A stretch of DNA of 33,234 nucleotides. It comes from Pseudomonadota bacterium. Lineage in GTDB: Bacteria > Desulfobacterota > Desulfobacteria > Desulfobacterales > Desulfolunaceae. The translations under genes and the position numbers were made by a program. Shown here piece after piece: positions 1-8,442 of the stretch. Position 1 is the first letter of the stretch; each line of letters starts with the position of its first letter. Where the stretch lies: the NCBI GenBank assembly GCA_018818835.1, contig JAHIRD010000043.1:1-33234 (forward strand). The letters run 5' to 3'. Below the pieces are notes generated by a model. That model was not told the DNA's origin and searched no databases. It was given only the letters and a program-made list of their open reading frames with translations.

Positions 1-175
1 AATATCGAAGGCTCATCCATGTCAATCCTTAATGATTCTGGCTTGAAAGAATATGTGTCATTTGAAATAATGACGATTCGCATTTTTCAACAATCGTGAT
101 ATATTAAAAAAATAAAAAATTAGAATCTCACGTTCAAATCTCCACCTTTAAAACAGTGCGAATTTAATAAAAGCC
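1..175. other. Left-edge spacer, possible tail of an upstream reading frame
   Basis: Frame 1 on the plus strand is open from the window edge to a TGA at 97-99, giving 32 residues that match nothing I recognise. It may be the end of a gene cut by the window or chance. The rest is AT-rich and holds a promoter candidate for the gene starting at 176. Confidence 0.3.
77..105 (+). promoter_or_regulatory. Candidate sigma-70 promoter for the FapA-like gene
   Basis: TTCGCA (77-82) and TATATT (100-105) are separated by 17 bases and sit in AT-rich DNA about 70 bases before the ATG at 176. The -35 box matches the consensus at four of six positions. This is a motif reading only. Confidence 0.35.
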
Positions 176-1780
176 ATGAATACAACAGAGCAAACCAGAA
201 TAGACCAAACCAGAAAACCCTTGCCTCTGATTGCATCGATCGCTGTCAAACAGGCCTTTATCACCAAGGACCAACTCAAGCGGGCCCTGATGCTCCAGGA
301 TGCGGAACGGGGCGACGGTAAAGAAACATCCCTCCCGGAAATCCTTGCCAAAACGGGCATGGTCACTCCGGAAAAAATGCTAAAGCTCCACACCCTTGTC
401 AAACAGTACACTGAACAAAAAACCGCCCGCAGTCCTGACGCAGAAAAAATCATCCAGGACCGGCAAAAGGCCCCACGTGTGGACTATCTGTTTGACGTCC
501 AGCACCATCGCCGGACACCGCCTGAGTTCAGTTCAAATGGGCACCATTTTTTATCTGACCCACCCCTTGTTAAGGACGGAGATCTTCTGGCTGAAAAACA
601 CCCCTCGTCATCTCCGGAGATAGACGTTGAAGCTTTTGGGAACGCAAGCCCGACCATGCGAAGCGGCAAGGGAGCCGAGGTCTTTGAAGACAAATTGAAG
701 GTCTTTGCCACCATCGGCGGTGTTCCCTATCTTTCCATCGAAGGCTCAATTGAAGTCTTTCCACGGATCATGATCGATAAAGACTACGGAGTCGGCTCAG
801 GACCGGTAGAGAGGGATTCCTGCATCAGCACATCCGGGACCATCACCGGAGAATACCCGATTCAAGGTGGAAGTATCTCTTCAAATGAGATAAGAGATGC
901 CAGAATTGATGTCCTGGGAAGTGTCCAGGCCACCATCGGCATCACCCGATCGGTGATCAAGGCTCAGGGTGATATCCGGGCCAGATATATCAGGGGCTGC
1001 CGCATCGAAACATATGGCAGTGTCTTTGTTGAAAACGAAATCATGGACTCCACCATACGTTGCAGCGGAGTCTGCGTATGTGAAAACAGCAAAATCGTGG
1101 CCAGCACCATTGCTGCCCAAGGTGGTATCAAGGCCATGGGCATCGGCACTGAAACCAGTGTGCCCTGCGATATCACGGTGGGTGCAGAAATACACATTCA
1201 AACAGTGCTCGGACGATTGGGGAAAAAAATCGAACAAAACAAGGAATGGATCAAAAATCTGGGTGAAACATCTATCAATCTGGCTGCAGAGACAAAACAT
1301 ATCCACCAGCAGATTGCCCCGCTCATGGCCTTTCATAAAAAAGCGGAACAGGCCATTCAGGTCACCCAGGCCCAGATTGATGCATTAAAGAAAAAGCAAC
1401 AAAAACACCTTGACGAAGAAAAAAGTTTGAATGACCTGAAAACCAAAGATAAATCAGCCCTTGTCTCCATTCGTACATTTTCGGACCGGCTAAAAGAAAT
1501 CCAGCACGAGTCCCGGGGAATACCCGAAGAGATCCAAACCCTGGAACAGGAGAACGAACGTCTCATACTGGACCGCTCATCCATTTCAACCTGGTCAAAA
1601 ACCACCAAAGCCTCAGCCCGGCTTGAAGTCCATGGGCATCTGTTTGAAGGCACGGAAATAAAAGGCCCCCATGCCAGCCTGGTCATTGAAAAAAATTACG
1701 AGAATATTCTGGCCCAGGAGTCAGCCAGACCCGGAGAAAATGGCGAGGAATGGGTTATCGCCATCACAAAACTCCCGTAA
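176..1780 (+). CDS. FapA/DUF342-family beta-helix protein with N-terminal GspE-N-like domain
   Basis: This is a 534-residue cytoplasmic protein with no signal peptide. Residues about 185-335 carry short repeating beta-rungs rich in G, S, I and V (for example IEGSIEVFPRI, GSVQATIGITRSVIKAQGDI), the right-handed beta-helix of the FapA/DUF342 family. A charged coiled coil follows at about 345-490, then a short C-terminal beta segment. Residues about 15-80 look like a two-part helical domain of the GspE-N/MshEN kind (ITKDQLKRALMLQD, then EILAKTGMVTPEKMLKLHTL), but lack the RLG motif needed for c-di-GMP binding in MshEN. In the family, FapA-like proteins are polymer-forming or scaffold-like and often lie near motility or signalling genes. 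The exact role is unknown. The ATG at 176 has only a weak ribosome-binding site. The gene ends at a terminator shared with the convergent phosphofructokinase. Confidence 0.75.
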   Translation: MNTTEQTRIDQTRKPLPLIASIAVKQAFITKDQLKRALMLQDAERGDGKETSLPEILAKTGMVTPEKMLKLHTLVKQYTEQKTARSPDAEKIIQDRQKAPRVDYLFDVQHHRRTPPEFSSNGHHFLSDPPLVKDGDLLAEKHPSSSPEIDVEAFGNASPTMRSGKGAEVFEDKLKVFATIGGVPYLSIEGSIEVFPRIMIDKDYGVGSGPVERDSCISTSGTITGEYPIQGGSISSNEIRDARIDVLGSVQATIGITRSVIKAQGDIRARYIRGCRIETYGSVFVENEIMDSTIRCSGVCVCENSKIVASTIAAQGGIKAMGIGTETSVPCDITVGAEIHIQTVLGRLGKKIEQNKEWIKNLGETSINLAAETKHIHQQIAPLMAFHKKAEQAIQVTQAQIDALKKKQQKHLDEEKSLNDLKTKDKSALVSIRTFSDRLKEIQHESRGIPEEIQTLEQENERLILDRSSISTWSKTTKASARLEVHGHLFEGTEIKGPHASLVIEKNYENILAQESARPGENGEEWVIAITKLP

Positions 1781-1803
1781 AAACCTGGTCGGCCAGGTCC
1801 CAC

Positions 1804-1838
1804 GATTAAAAAAAGGCCCCGAAGGGCCTTTTTTAATC
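1804..1838. terminator. Bidirectional rho-independent terminator overlapping a stop codon
   Basis: An A-rich then GGCCC arm, loop CGAA and a complementary GGGCC then T-rich arm form a perfect GC-core hairpin with A7 on one side and T6 on the other, so it works in both directions. The TAA stop of the minus-strand phosphofructokinase (1833-1835) lies inside the right arm. Confidence 0.9.
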
Positions 1839-3935
1839 GCTGATGGAGTTCAAAACAAGGGTCATGGGGAGTTCCTCCTCACTGGCCCCGGTAAACCTTA
1901 AGGGACCGGGTTTGCGGTAATGGTCTTCGTCGGGGGTGGCTGATAGCCAGGTGTCCCGCATGGCCTTGACGACCCTGAATGCGTTGGATTCCAGATCCAC
2001 CAGGCTCTTTTCAAGCACCAGGGCCATCTTCCCACCCCGCTCTTCAAGATGCATCAGGGGAGCAATGGGGATGCCGATGGGTTCCCACAGTGAAAAATCC
2101 TTTTCCAGGTTTTTAATGGCCGCCATCTGGCCCGTTGCACCGTTGGCCACAAGGCTGAACACAGTCATGCCCAGATTATACGTGTACTTGCAGTCAAAAC
2201 GGGTGGGGTCTCCACCGCGGCCATCATACCCGTAAAAATGAGTCTGAACTTTAAGCTTGGGAACGGATTTGTTATAGATCTTCATCACCGCAGGTGGCAC
2301 CGGGTCATCTTCTGTGATCACCCCGTCCCTGACAAGGGCTTTTTTCAAGGTTTTATGGGTAAAGATATCTTCCTTGACAAGGCAAAAGGGGTCACCATTA
2401 TAATTCCGAAATATGGATGGACCGATCACATCGGGATCAAGACCGGCCTTGGCCATGCTTCTCCTGAAATAATCATTATTGATACCCACCTTGTAACGGC
2501 CTTTTTCCTTGAGAATATCAAGGTAATCCTCCACCATCTGCATAAGAACCTTTTCGGTTTTCACCTGGGAAAACTGGAAATTCCCATGGCTGTCTCTTTC
2601 CCGTAGAAGTCCTTCCTGAAAAAAGTCAGGAATGTCGTTAAACAGTTCATCATCCCTGGCGTTCCAGATGGTGGGACCGGATTGCCTTATTCCCCGCACC
2701 ATACGTCGCAGGTATTCCAATTTATCCTCAAGCAGTGGGAAGGTTATATGAAAATCCGTATCATGCACCTCATTATATTCTGCGATGATGGAATTCAGTT
2801 TGATGATAAAAATCTGGACCTCGTCGATAAATTCAAGAAGCCCCTCCGGGATAACGATCACGCCGTAATTTTTACCAACAGCAGCTCGTTTCATAATGGC
2901 TTTACAAATGACACGGGACAGATGTCTCAAGGTCATGCCAAAGGCCGTATAATCGATAATGCCTTCCTCTTCGGCTATATTTTTACGTTCCATGTCAATG
3001 TAATTGGCCAAGTCCTCACCGATCAGGGTCAGGTTGGCATGGGTTTGAAGGGCCACTTCAAGGGCCAAATGGCTGGCAACCCGGCCCATGACCTTGCACA
3101 CATGCCAGTATTTCACATCGGAGCTTCCGTCGGAACAGAGGTCGCTGATATTTTTGGCAAAGGATCGGGCCGCCGTATGAAAGCCAAAGGACATGGCGCA
3201 GAGGACATGGCCATGGACATCTTTCACCTGGATATCGCCGTCAATGGTTTTAGGCACTCCGATCACCTGGATACCGTCATCAAACATTTCCTGGGCCATA
3301 AAGGCCGCATTGGTGTTGGAATCATCCCCGCCCACAACCACAATGGCATCCAGCCCCATGGCCTTGCAGTTCTCTCTGGACAGGCTCATTTTTTCCTGGG
3401 AATCAATTTTTGTGCGTCCGGTTTTGATCATGGTAAAACCACCCACGTTCCTGTATTTATCCACCAGTTCCTTGGTGATAATCACAGAATTCCCTTCAAT
3501 GATCCCATCCGGGCCCATGTAAAACCCGATGACTTTATTGGCTGGATTGGCTTTTTTTGCTGCATCGTAAAGGCCGGCAATGACATTGTGTCCCCCTGGT
3601 GCAGGCCCACCCGAGAATACGATCCCGATGGTCCTGGACCGGGAAAAATTCTCTTTGATCGTATCCATGGCAGCCCCTTCCAGGGACTCAACACCCACGA
3701 CTTTCTGGACGTTATTACCGATAATATTGGGAAGTTGTTTTTTTGTTTCCTGGTCGATGTTGAAATGATAATGGTCCTCATCCTGCAATATGGTGTAAGG
3801 GGTATAAAATACGTCACAGATGGGAGGGACAAAGGACCTTCTTTCCTTGATTTCCTGGCTGACATCATCAATAATATCTCGTACAACCTCATGGTTTAAA
3901 AGTGTTTCCATACTCACAGATGCTCCATCCGTCAT
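1833..3935 (-). CDS. pfp: Long-clade phosphofructokinase, probably pyrophosphate-dependent
   Basis: This protein phosphorylates fructose 6-phosphate in glycolysis, reversibly if PPi is the donor. It has 700 residues, much longer than the ~320 of bacterial PfkA and longer than the ~550-600 of plant-type PPi enzymes. The nucleotide-binding region begins with FSGGPAPGGHN (about 107-117). GGDDSN (202-207) has Asp where ATP enzymes have Gly, and PKTIDGD (228-234) has Lys before TIDGD. Both are the accepted PPi-donor signatures. MGR (283-285) is the substrate-binding motif. Residues 1-100 are an N-terminal extension as in the long PPi clade. The ATG at 3935 is preceded by GGAGG at good spacing. The gene is followed immediately by the shared terminator. 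The PPi assignment rests on motifs, not on an assay. Confidence 0.9.
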   Translation of the reverse strand: MTDGASVSMETLLNHEVVRDIIDDVSQEIKERRSFVPPICDVFYTPYTILQDEDHYHFNIDQETKKQLPNIIGNNVQKVVGVESLEGAAMDTIKENFSRSRTIGIVFSGGPAPGGHNVIAGLYDAAKKANPANKVIGFYMGPDGIIEGNSVIITKELVDKYRNVGGFTMIKTGRTKIDSQEKMSLSRENCKAMGLDAIVVVGGDDSNTNAAFMAQEMFDDGIQVIGVPKTIDGDIQVKDVHGHVLCAMSFGFHTAARSFAKNISDLCSDGSSDVKYWHVCKVMGRVASHLALEVALQTHANLTLIGEDLANYIDMERKNIAEEEGIIDYTAFGMTLRHLSRVICKAIMKRAAVGKNYGVIVIPEGLLEFIDEVQIFIIKLNSIIAEYNEVHDTDFHITFPLLEDKLEYLRRMVRGIRQSGPTIWNARDDELFNDIPDFFQEGLLRERDSHGNFQFSQVKTEKVLMQMVEDYLDILKEKGRYKVGINNDYFRRSMAKAGLDPDVIGPSIFRNYNGDPFCLVKEDIFTHKTLKKALVRDGVITEDDPVPPAVMKIYNKSVPKLKVQTHFYGYDGRGGDPTRFDCKYTYNLGMTVFSLVANGATGQMAAIKNLEKDFSLWEPIGIPIAPLMHLEERGGKMALVLEKSLVDLESNAFRVVKAMRDTWLSATPDEDHYRKPGPLRFTGASEEELPMTLVLNSISD

Positions 3936-4154
3936 GCACTCCTCCGTTTATCAACGATGAAAAACGTTTAATAAAGTCGACGTTATATAATGTCTATTTA
4001 AGTTATCATGGTCTTTGTATGAATAATAAGATTTAGTTGATATAGCAGATTGTGACAAAGGGACGCAAGACTAAAGGATGAAAAAGGATCTGGTCACGTT
4101 CAAGCAATTGATCCATCAAAATCACAGAATTTTTACAGTGAAAACAAAAGGGCC

Positions 4155-5747
4155 TTATCGGATAACGACTTTATTTCGCCCACTGCGTTTGGCTTCGTAC
4201 ATGGCTGTATCCATCCGATTAAAAAGATCAATGGGGCTCTTGTCCTGTGGCCTGATTTCTGCCACCCCCACACTGATGGTAATACGCAACTGTTCATTCC
4301 GATGTATAAATTCGATATTCTCTACTGTTTTTCTCAGTTTTTCAGCCACATCGCCTGCTCCCTTTTTTTCTGTTTCCGGAAGAATGACCACAAATTCTTC
4401 ACCGCCAAATCGGGCCAGCATGTCACTCTCCCGGACCAGGGGGGTTACGCGTTTAATAATCTCAGTCAGGACAGTGTCTCCCGTGGCATGTCCGTATGAA
4501 TCATTAATTTTCTTAAAATGGTCCACATCGAAAAGAAGGATTGAAAACGTCCGTTTATATCTCATGTAACGGTCGAATTCCTCCTTTATCCGCTTTTCAT
4601 AGGCCCTGCGATTCAAGGCACCGGTCAAGGAGTCCATGAAAATCTCACGTTCCAGGTTTTCCGCCTGGGCTCTGGCGTCAAGGGCTTCTTTTTTCATGCC
4701 CTCGAACTCGGCTTTAAGAGCGTGGATATCCTCATCAAGATGGATTTTCAGGCTGCGGTCATTTTCGTTTTTTTTCATAACAGCGGATTTGATATGAGTC
4801 AGTTTGCTGGTCACAACCTCTTTCAACTCTTCAATTTTTTGTGAAAACCCCACGGTATTTTCCAGATCACTCAACTCTTCCATCAGGCTGTCACCAAACA
4901 GGCTGTTTTCCGTAAAAATATCTTCAGTCAAACCAAAGGTGCGGAGCAAATCCTTTTCCACCTCCACGAGTTTTCGTCCAATATCACGGATAAATTCCGT
5001 TGTTTTTTCCCGATCATTGAAAACGCTTTCAATGTATGCATGAAGAAGATCAAGGATGTCTTTTCTCAGGGCTGTGAAATCATCAAAGGTCAAGGCATTT
5101 TCGATCTGTTTGCCCAGATGCAACCGTTTGGGGAGAAAATTCGCACCCAGATCCAGTCCCAGTTCATTGATTATATCCCTGTATGTGGCCCTGAACTGCT
5201 CAATGTAACGTGCCTGGACATCGGCAACAGACTCCTTTGACAACAGGCGGGTCACCAGGGACTTTTTTGGTTTTCCTTCTTGACCACCGTCTCTGACATC
5301 TCCGTGGACGGATAGTGTTTTTAAGGTGTTAAAGGCCTCCTCAAGAAGCTCAGGGTCTGATCGTTGTTTAAGAATATCCTTGAACTGAATAATAGGCTCA
5401 TCCATATCATCTGTTGTTTCCGTCCTCAGCCATTCGGACAAAAACACCATGATGCGCTTTGAAAGCCCTTCACTCTTCTCAAATCGCTCTTCCATATTAT
5501 CCAACTGCCGAACCAGTTTTTCCTTCTGACTTTTCAACCGTTCATATTCTTCCGGGTCTACTTTTTTTCCATCCCCACCGCCCAGCCTTTTTTCTATAAA
5601 ATTAATGGCTTCTGGCATTTCTTCAAGAAAATTCATCAAGGATTCACGGGTGGGTTTCCTACCCCCTGCCACAGCTTTCCTCAAACCGGAAATGGCAATA
5701 TCGGAAAGTTCTTCCATGATTTTTGTTTTTTCATCGGCGTTCATCAT
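4155..5747 (-). CDS. GGDEF diguanylate cyclase with long N-terminal helical region
   Basis: The protein should make cyclic di-GMP from two GTP. Its 530 residues have no signal peptide or membrane segment, so it is likely cytosolic. Residues 1-365 are helical with coiled-coil stretches (60-95, 340-370) and no sensor domain I recognise. The GGDEF domain covers about 366-530: the DSLTGALNRRAYEKRI entry motif, metal-binding DVDHFKKIND (407-416), GGEEF (448-452) intact, and RESD (439-442) five residues upstream, the inhibitory I-site RxxD. Catalysis and product inhibition are therefore both predicted. The start is ATGATG at 5747; AGGATGAG lies upstream. It is transcribed alone from a strong promoter near 5892-5920 with a leader of about 140 bases. 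Confidence 0.9.
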   Translation of the reverse strand: MMNADEKTKIMEELSDIAISGLRKAVAGGRKPTRESLMNFLEEMPEAINFIEKRLGGGDGKKVDPEEYERLKSQKEKLVRQLDNMEERFEKSEGLSKRIMVFLSEWLRTETTDDMDEPIIQFKDILKQRSDPELLEEAFNTLKTLSVHGDVRDGGQEGKPKKSLVTRLLSKESVADVQARYIEQFRATYRDIINELGLDLGANFLPKRLHLGKQIENALTFDDFTALRKDILDLLHAYIESVFNDREKTTEFIRDIGRKLVEVEKDLLRTFGLTEDIFTENSLFGDSLMEELSDLENTVGFSQKIEELKEVVTSKLTHIKSAVMKKNENDRSLKIHLDEDIHALKAEFEGMKKEALDARAQAENLEREIFMDSLTGALNRRAYEKRIKEEFDRYMRYKRTFSILLFDVDHFKKINDSYGHATGDTVLTEIIKRVTPLVRESDMLARFGGEEFVVILPETEKKGAGDVAEKLRKTVENIEFIHRNEQLRITISVGVAEIRPQDKSPIDLFNRMDTAMYEAKRSGRNKVVIR

Positions 5748-5891
5748 TTTAAGCTCATCCTAAAAAATCAAACGGAAACAGGGTCAACAAAAAAAGAGGC
5801 GTGGCCATCAGCCATTGAAGCGCAAGAGGTTTACGAACGAATGCAAGGGTTTGATCAAAGAAACATCACATCAGAAATATGTCATGTATCT

Positions 5892-5920
5892 ATCATACGG
5901 TTTGATGGCTTTGGGGTCAA
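5892..5920 (-). promoter_or_regulatory. Sigma-70 promoter for the diguanylate cyclase gene
   Basis: On the minus strand TTGACC (5920-5915), 17 bases, then TATGAT (5897-5892): five of six matches in each box at ideal spacing. The predicted start near 5885 gives an untranslated leader of about 138 bases before the ATG at 5747. Confidence 0.7.
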
Positions 5921-5946
5921 GAGAGCATTTGTGTCTTTTGTAAAGA

Positions 5947-5983
5947 TGATGGCGTCGTAAAAAGTCTCATATGCGGCGTTATA
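5947..5983 (-). repeat. Partial copy of the 16.2-kb palindromic repeat
   Basis: These 37 bases are the reverse complement of 16256-16292 with one difference. Only the right-hand end of the larger element is present; the partner arm is missing. It lies between the histidine kinase stop and the cyclase promoter. Confidence 0.85.
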
Positions 5984-6011
5984 TTCAAAAAAGCAGACTC
6001 TATTAAAAAAT

Positions 6012-8123
6012 TCACATGGGTGCCCTGAACCTGTCACCTGGGATATTTACAATGATGGTAGTGCCTTCATTGGGCTGGGCATTGATTTTGATTTTACCAT
6101 TCATGAAATTGACCCGCTCGGTCATGCTGTGAAGGCCCATTCTTTTTTCGTTCATGGCCGCGGCCAAACGTTCATTTACATCAAAACCTTTTCCGTTGTC
6201 CTGAATCCTTATAATAATATCCGGAACAGAGGCCACGAATTTGACAACCACATGGCTTGCCTCCGCATGTTTTTTTACATTATTCAAGGCTTCCTGGACA
6301 AGACGGTAGATGTTTATTTCCGTATCAGGATCAAAGGAAATCACGCCCATGCCCATGGGAAAAAAATCCGCTCGGATCTTATGTTTTTCAGAAAAATCTT
6401 CACAGTAACGCGACAAGGTTTTGATCAACCCCAGCTGGTCGAGTCCGGGGGGTCTGAGTTCATAGGACAAGTCACGCACAAAGGTCAGCGAACGCTTCAG
6501 TACACCGGAAAAATTTTTCATTTTATATTTCAAATCAAAGGGAATAGCCTCATAGTTATCAAAAAATGTTTCACAGGAAATCATGAGGGTGGCCAGATTC
6601 TGGGCCACATCGTCATGAAGATCGCAGGCGATTCGCTTCCGCTCATTTTCCTGGATTTTCATCAATTCCTGGGTAAGGATGCGTACCTGCTCTTCAGCCA
6701 ATTTACGGTGGGAGATATCCCGCATGATACATAAAACCCCGGTGACGTCCTCATCGGTAAGAATGGGAGTGGCCGAGACTTCCACGAAAAAAGGTTTTTT
6801 GTTCAAGGCCTTGTAAAGGACTTCACATTCCAGGGGTTTCTTATGGGTGAGCATTTCAAGAAGCATCTCAACAGCCAGTTCAATCCCCTCTTCACTGGCG
6901 ATAAATTCGCTCACATGCCTCCCCACGGAATCATCCGGATCATACCCTCCGAATTCAATGGAAGCCGGACTGGTGTATTCAATAAAGCCCTCGGGTGTGA
7001 CGATAAAAACCACATCCTTGAGCTCTTCAATCAGCATGCGGTATCGTTCCTCGCTTTCCCTAAGTGCCATCTCAATCATATGCCTTGCCGTTACATCGCT
7101 GGCATCGACCACCACCCTCCCTTCAGGCTGGTATTCATCCTTGACAACCCGGGCAGAAACAGAAAGAAAGATGACGGTTCCTTCCGCGTTATAAAACTGG
7201 ATTTCATGGTCCCTAATTTCACCTTTGGTCAGAATTTCACTGGCCATAAGCCGAATTTTGGACGGATAGGGATAAGGTGCATGAAAAACAGATTTCCCAA
7301 TGAGTTTTTCGCGTTTAATCCCCACCACCCTCTCTACGGAAGGACTGATTTCAACGATAATACCATCTTTTTCAACCTCCAGATATATGGTCTGGATGCT
7401 CTCAAAGACCCGCCGGTATTTCCATTCGCTTTTTTCCAAACTATGGCTGTAAAGCTTCAGTTCCTGGCGAGACTCCTCCAACTCTTTGTTTTTCTGGATC
7501 AAATCATTCCGTGTGGCCTTGAGAATGCCTGATGAGTAGCTTGTGATAACAGCCACACCGAACAAACAGCATGACATGGCCACGATAATCAAGGCCTCGG
7601 AAACCCCATTGTGCCCCCCATTATAAATCATATGCTGATGGGGGAGAAACCCCTTATTCTCGGCAAAAACCATGAGTGCAAAGGCCAAGGACGACGAGGC
7701 CGCAATAATGTATGGGTATCGTTTGGGTGCGTTGACACCCACATAGGATATTACGGCTGTATAAACAGGTACAAGAAAGGTCCCCTGAATCCCCCCCAAA
7801 AAATAGATCACCGAGGTATAACCGATAATTTCAACCAGATTGATCAGAAAAGAAACAATATCGAAAAGAAGCCGGGTTGTGACAACCTCAATGATAAACA
7901 AGGCTGGGAAATTCATCAAGATCACTAAAATACCGCTGACCACCCCGCCCATACACGCATTGGAACTTATGATTCCGGTCACATAAAACCCCATCACAAA
8001 ACCGGTCATGATCAAGCCGCCAATGGTTCTTACAAAAGCACCCTGAACATGCTTCTTAAAATACTTGTCCCTGTCCTCCGGACTCAGACGATGGCTCTGT
8101 TTTTCATTTTCTTTATGTATCAA
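6012..8123 (-). CDS. Membrane PAS-PAS sensor histidine kinase, HisKA_3 (NarL-partner) type
   Basis: This is a 703-residue signal-transducing kinase. Residues about 30-200 contain five or six hydrophobic membrane segments, followed by a coiled linker (205-235), two PAS domains (about 232-345 and 358-470), and the HisKA_3 dimerisation helix with ERKRIACDLHDDVAQ, in which His503 is the expected phosphorylation site. The ATPase domain shows the N-box (LVQEALNNVKKHA, about 609-621), DNGKGF (642-647) and GLHSMTERV. HisKA_3 kinases normally pair with LuxR/NarL-type regulators, but none is adjacent, so it is an orphan here. The start must be TTG at 8123: an in-frame TAA lies 15 bases upstream and the next Met codons fall inside the first membrane segments. 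A GGA lies about seven bases upstream. The signal sensed is unknown. Confidence 0.9.
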   Translation of the reverse strand: MIHKENEKQSHRLSPEDRDKYFKKHVQGAFVRTIGGLIMTGFVMGFYVTGIISSNACMGGVVSGILVILMNFPALFIIEVVTTRLLFDIVSFLINLVEIIGYTSVIYFLGGIQGTFLVPVYTAVISYVGVNAPKRYPYIIAASSSLAFALMVFAENKGFLPHQHMIYNGGHNGVSEALIIVAMSCCLFGVAVITSYSSGILKATRNDLIQKNKELEESRQELKLYSHSLEKSEWKYRRVFESIQTIYLEVEKDGIIVEISPSVERVVGIKREKLIGKSVFHAPYPYPSKIRLMASEILTKGEIRDHEIQFYNAEGTVIFLSVSARVVKDEYQPEGRVVVDASDVTARHMIEMALRESEERYRMLIEELKDVVFIVTPEGFIEYTSPASIEFGGYDPDDSVGRHVSEFIASEEGIELAVEMLLEMLTHKKPLECEVLYKALNKKPFFVEVSATPILTDEDVTGVLCIMRDISHRKLAEEQVRILTQELMKIQENERKRIACDLHDDVAQNLATLMISCETFFDNYEAIPFDLKYKMKNFSGVLKRSLTFVRDLSYELRPPGLDQLGLIKTLSRYCEDFSEKHKIRADFFPMGMGVISFDPDTEINIYRLVQEALNNVKKHAEASHVVVKFVASVPDIIIRIQDNGKGFDVNERLAAAMNEKRMGLHSMTERVNFMNGKIKINAQPNEGTTIIVNIPGDRFRAPM

Positions 8124-8442
8124 TGAGTTTCCGGCTTAAGTATTTTTTTCGTAAGACACAACTGGAGTGTGCAGAATCGTAATCGTCAGACGATTACTCA
8201 TGATTCAAATCCCTATCCCTTTTTGGACTATTGAATATGTGAAGTCGCATGATTTGTCAATAAAAAACAAGGGGATGACCATGATGATAAACATCCGATT
8301 TATCAGTTTTTTCTTCCCAAGCGCCCCCCATCTTTACATCCATGCCCACACGTGCTAAGACAATGATAAAATTTTTAAACGTTCATTTTACGGTCGTCAA
8401 ATGCTCCCATTTTCCTTGTAAATTGTTACGGATTCCTTGTCC
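8124..8442. other. Divergent intergenic region between histidine kinase and smc
   Basis: This holds 319 bases between divergently transcribed genes. I see one promoter candidate for the kinase (8232-8260) and no convincing one for smc. Short open frames here have no recognisable content. Confidence 0.6.
8232..8260 (-). promoter_or_regulatory. Candidate promoter for the histidine kinase gene
   Basis: On the minus strand a perfect TTGACA (8260-8255) is followed after 17 bases by TATTCA (8237-8232). The -10 box is poor (three of six). The leader would be about 100 bases. Confidence 0.4.

Noticed and set aside
2682-3899. 405-codon open frame on the plus strand opposite the phosphofructokinase
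   Set aside because: It is rich in His/Phe/Gly runs typical of antisense frames over a real gene and has no domain; the minus-strand PFK has clear motifs.
8167-8358. 63-codon open frame in the smc upstream region
   Set aside because: No ribosome-binding site, no domain, and it is Ile/Phe/His-rich as chance frames in AT-rich DNA are.
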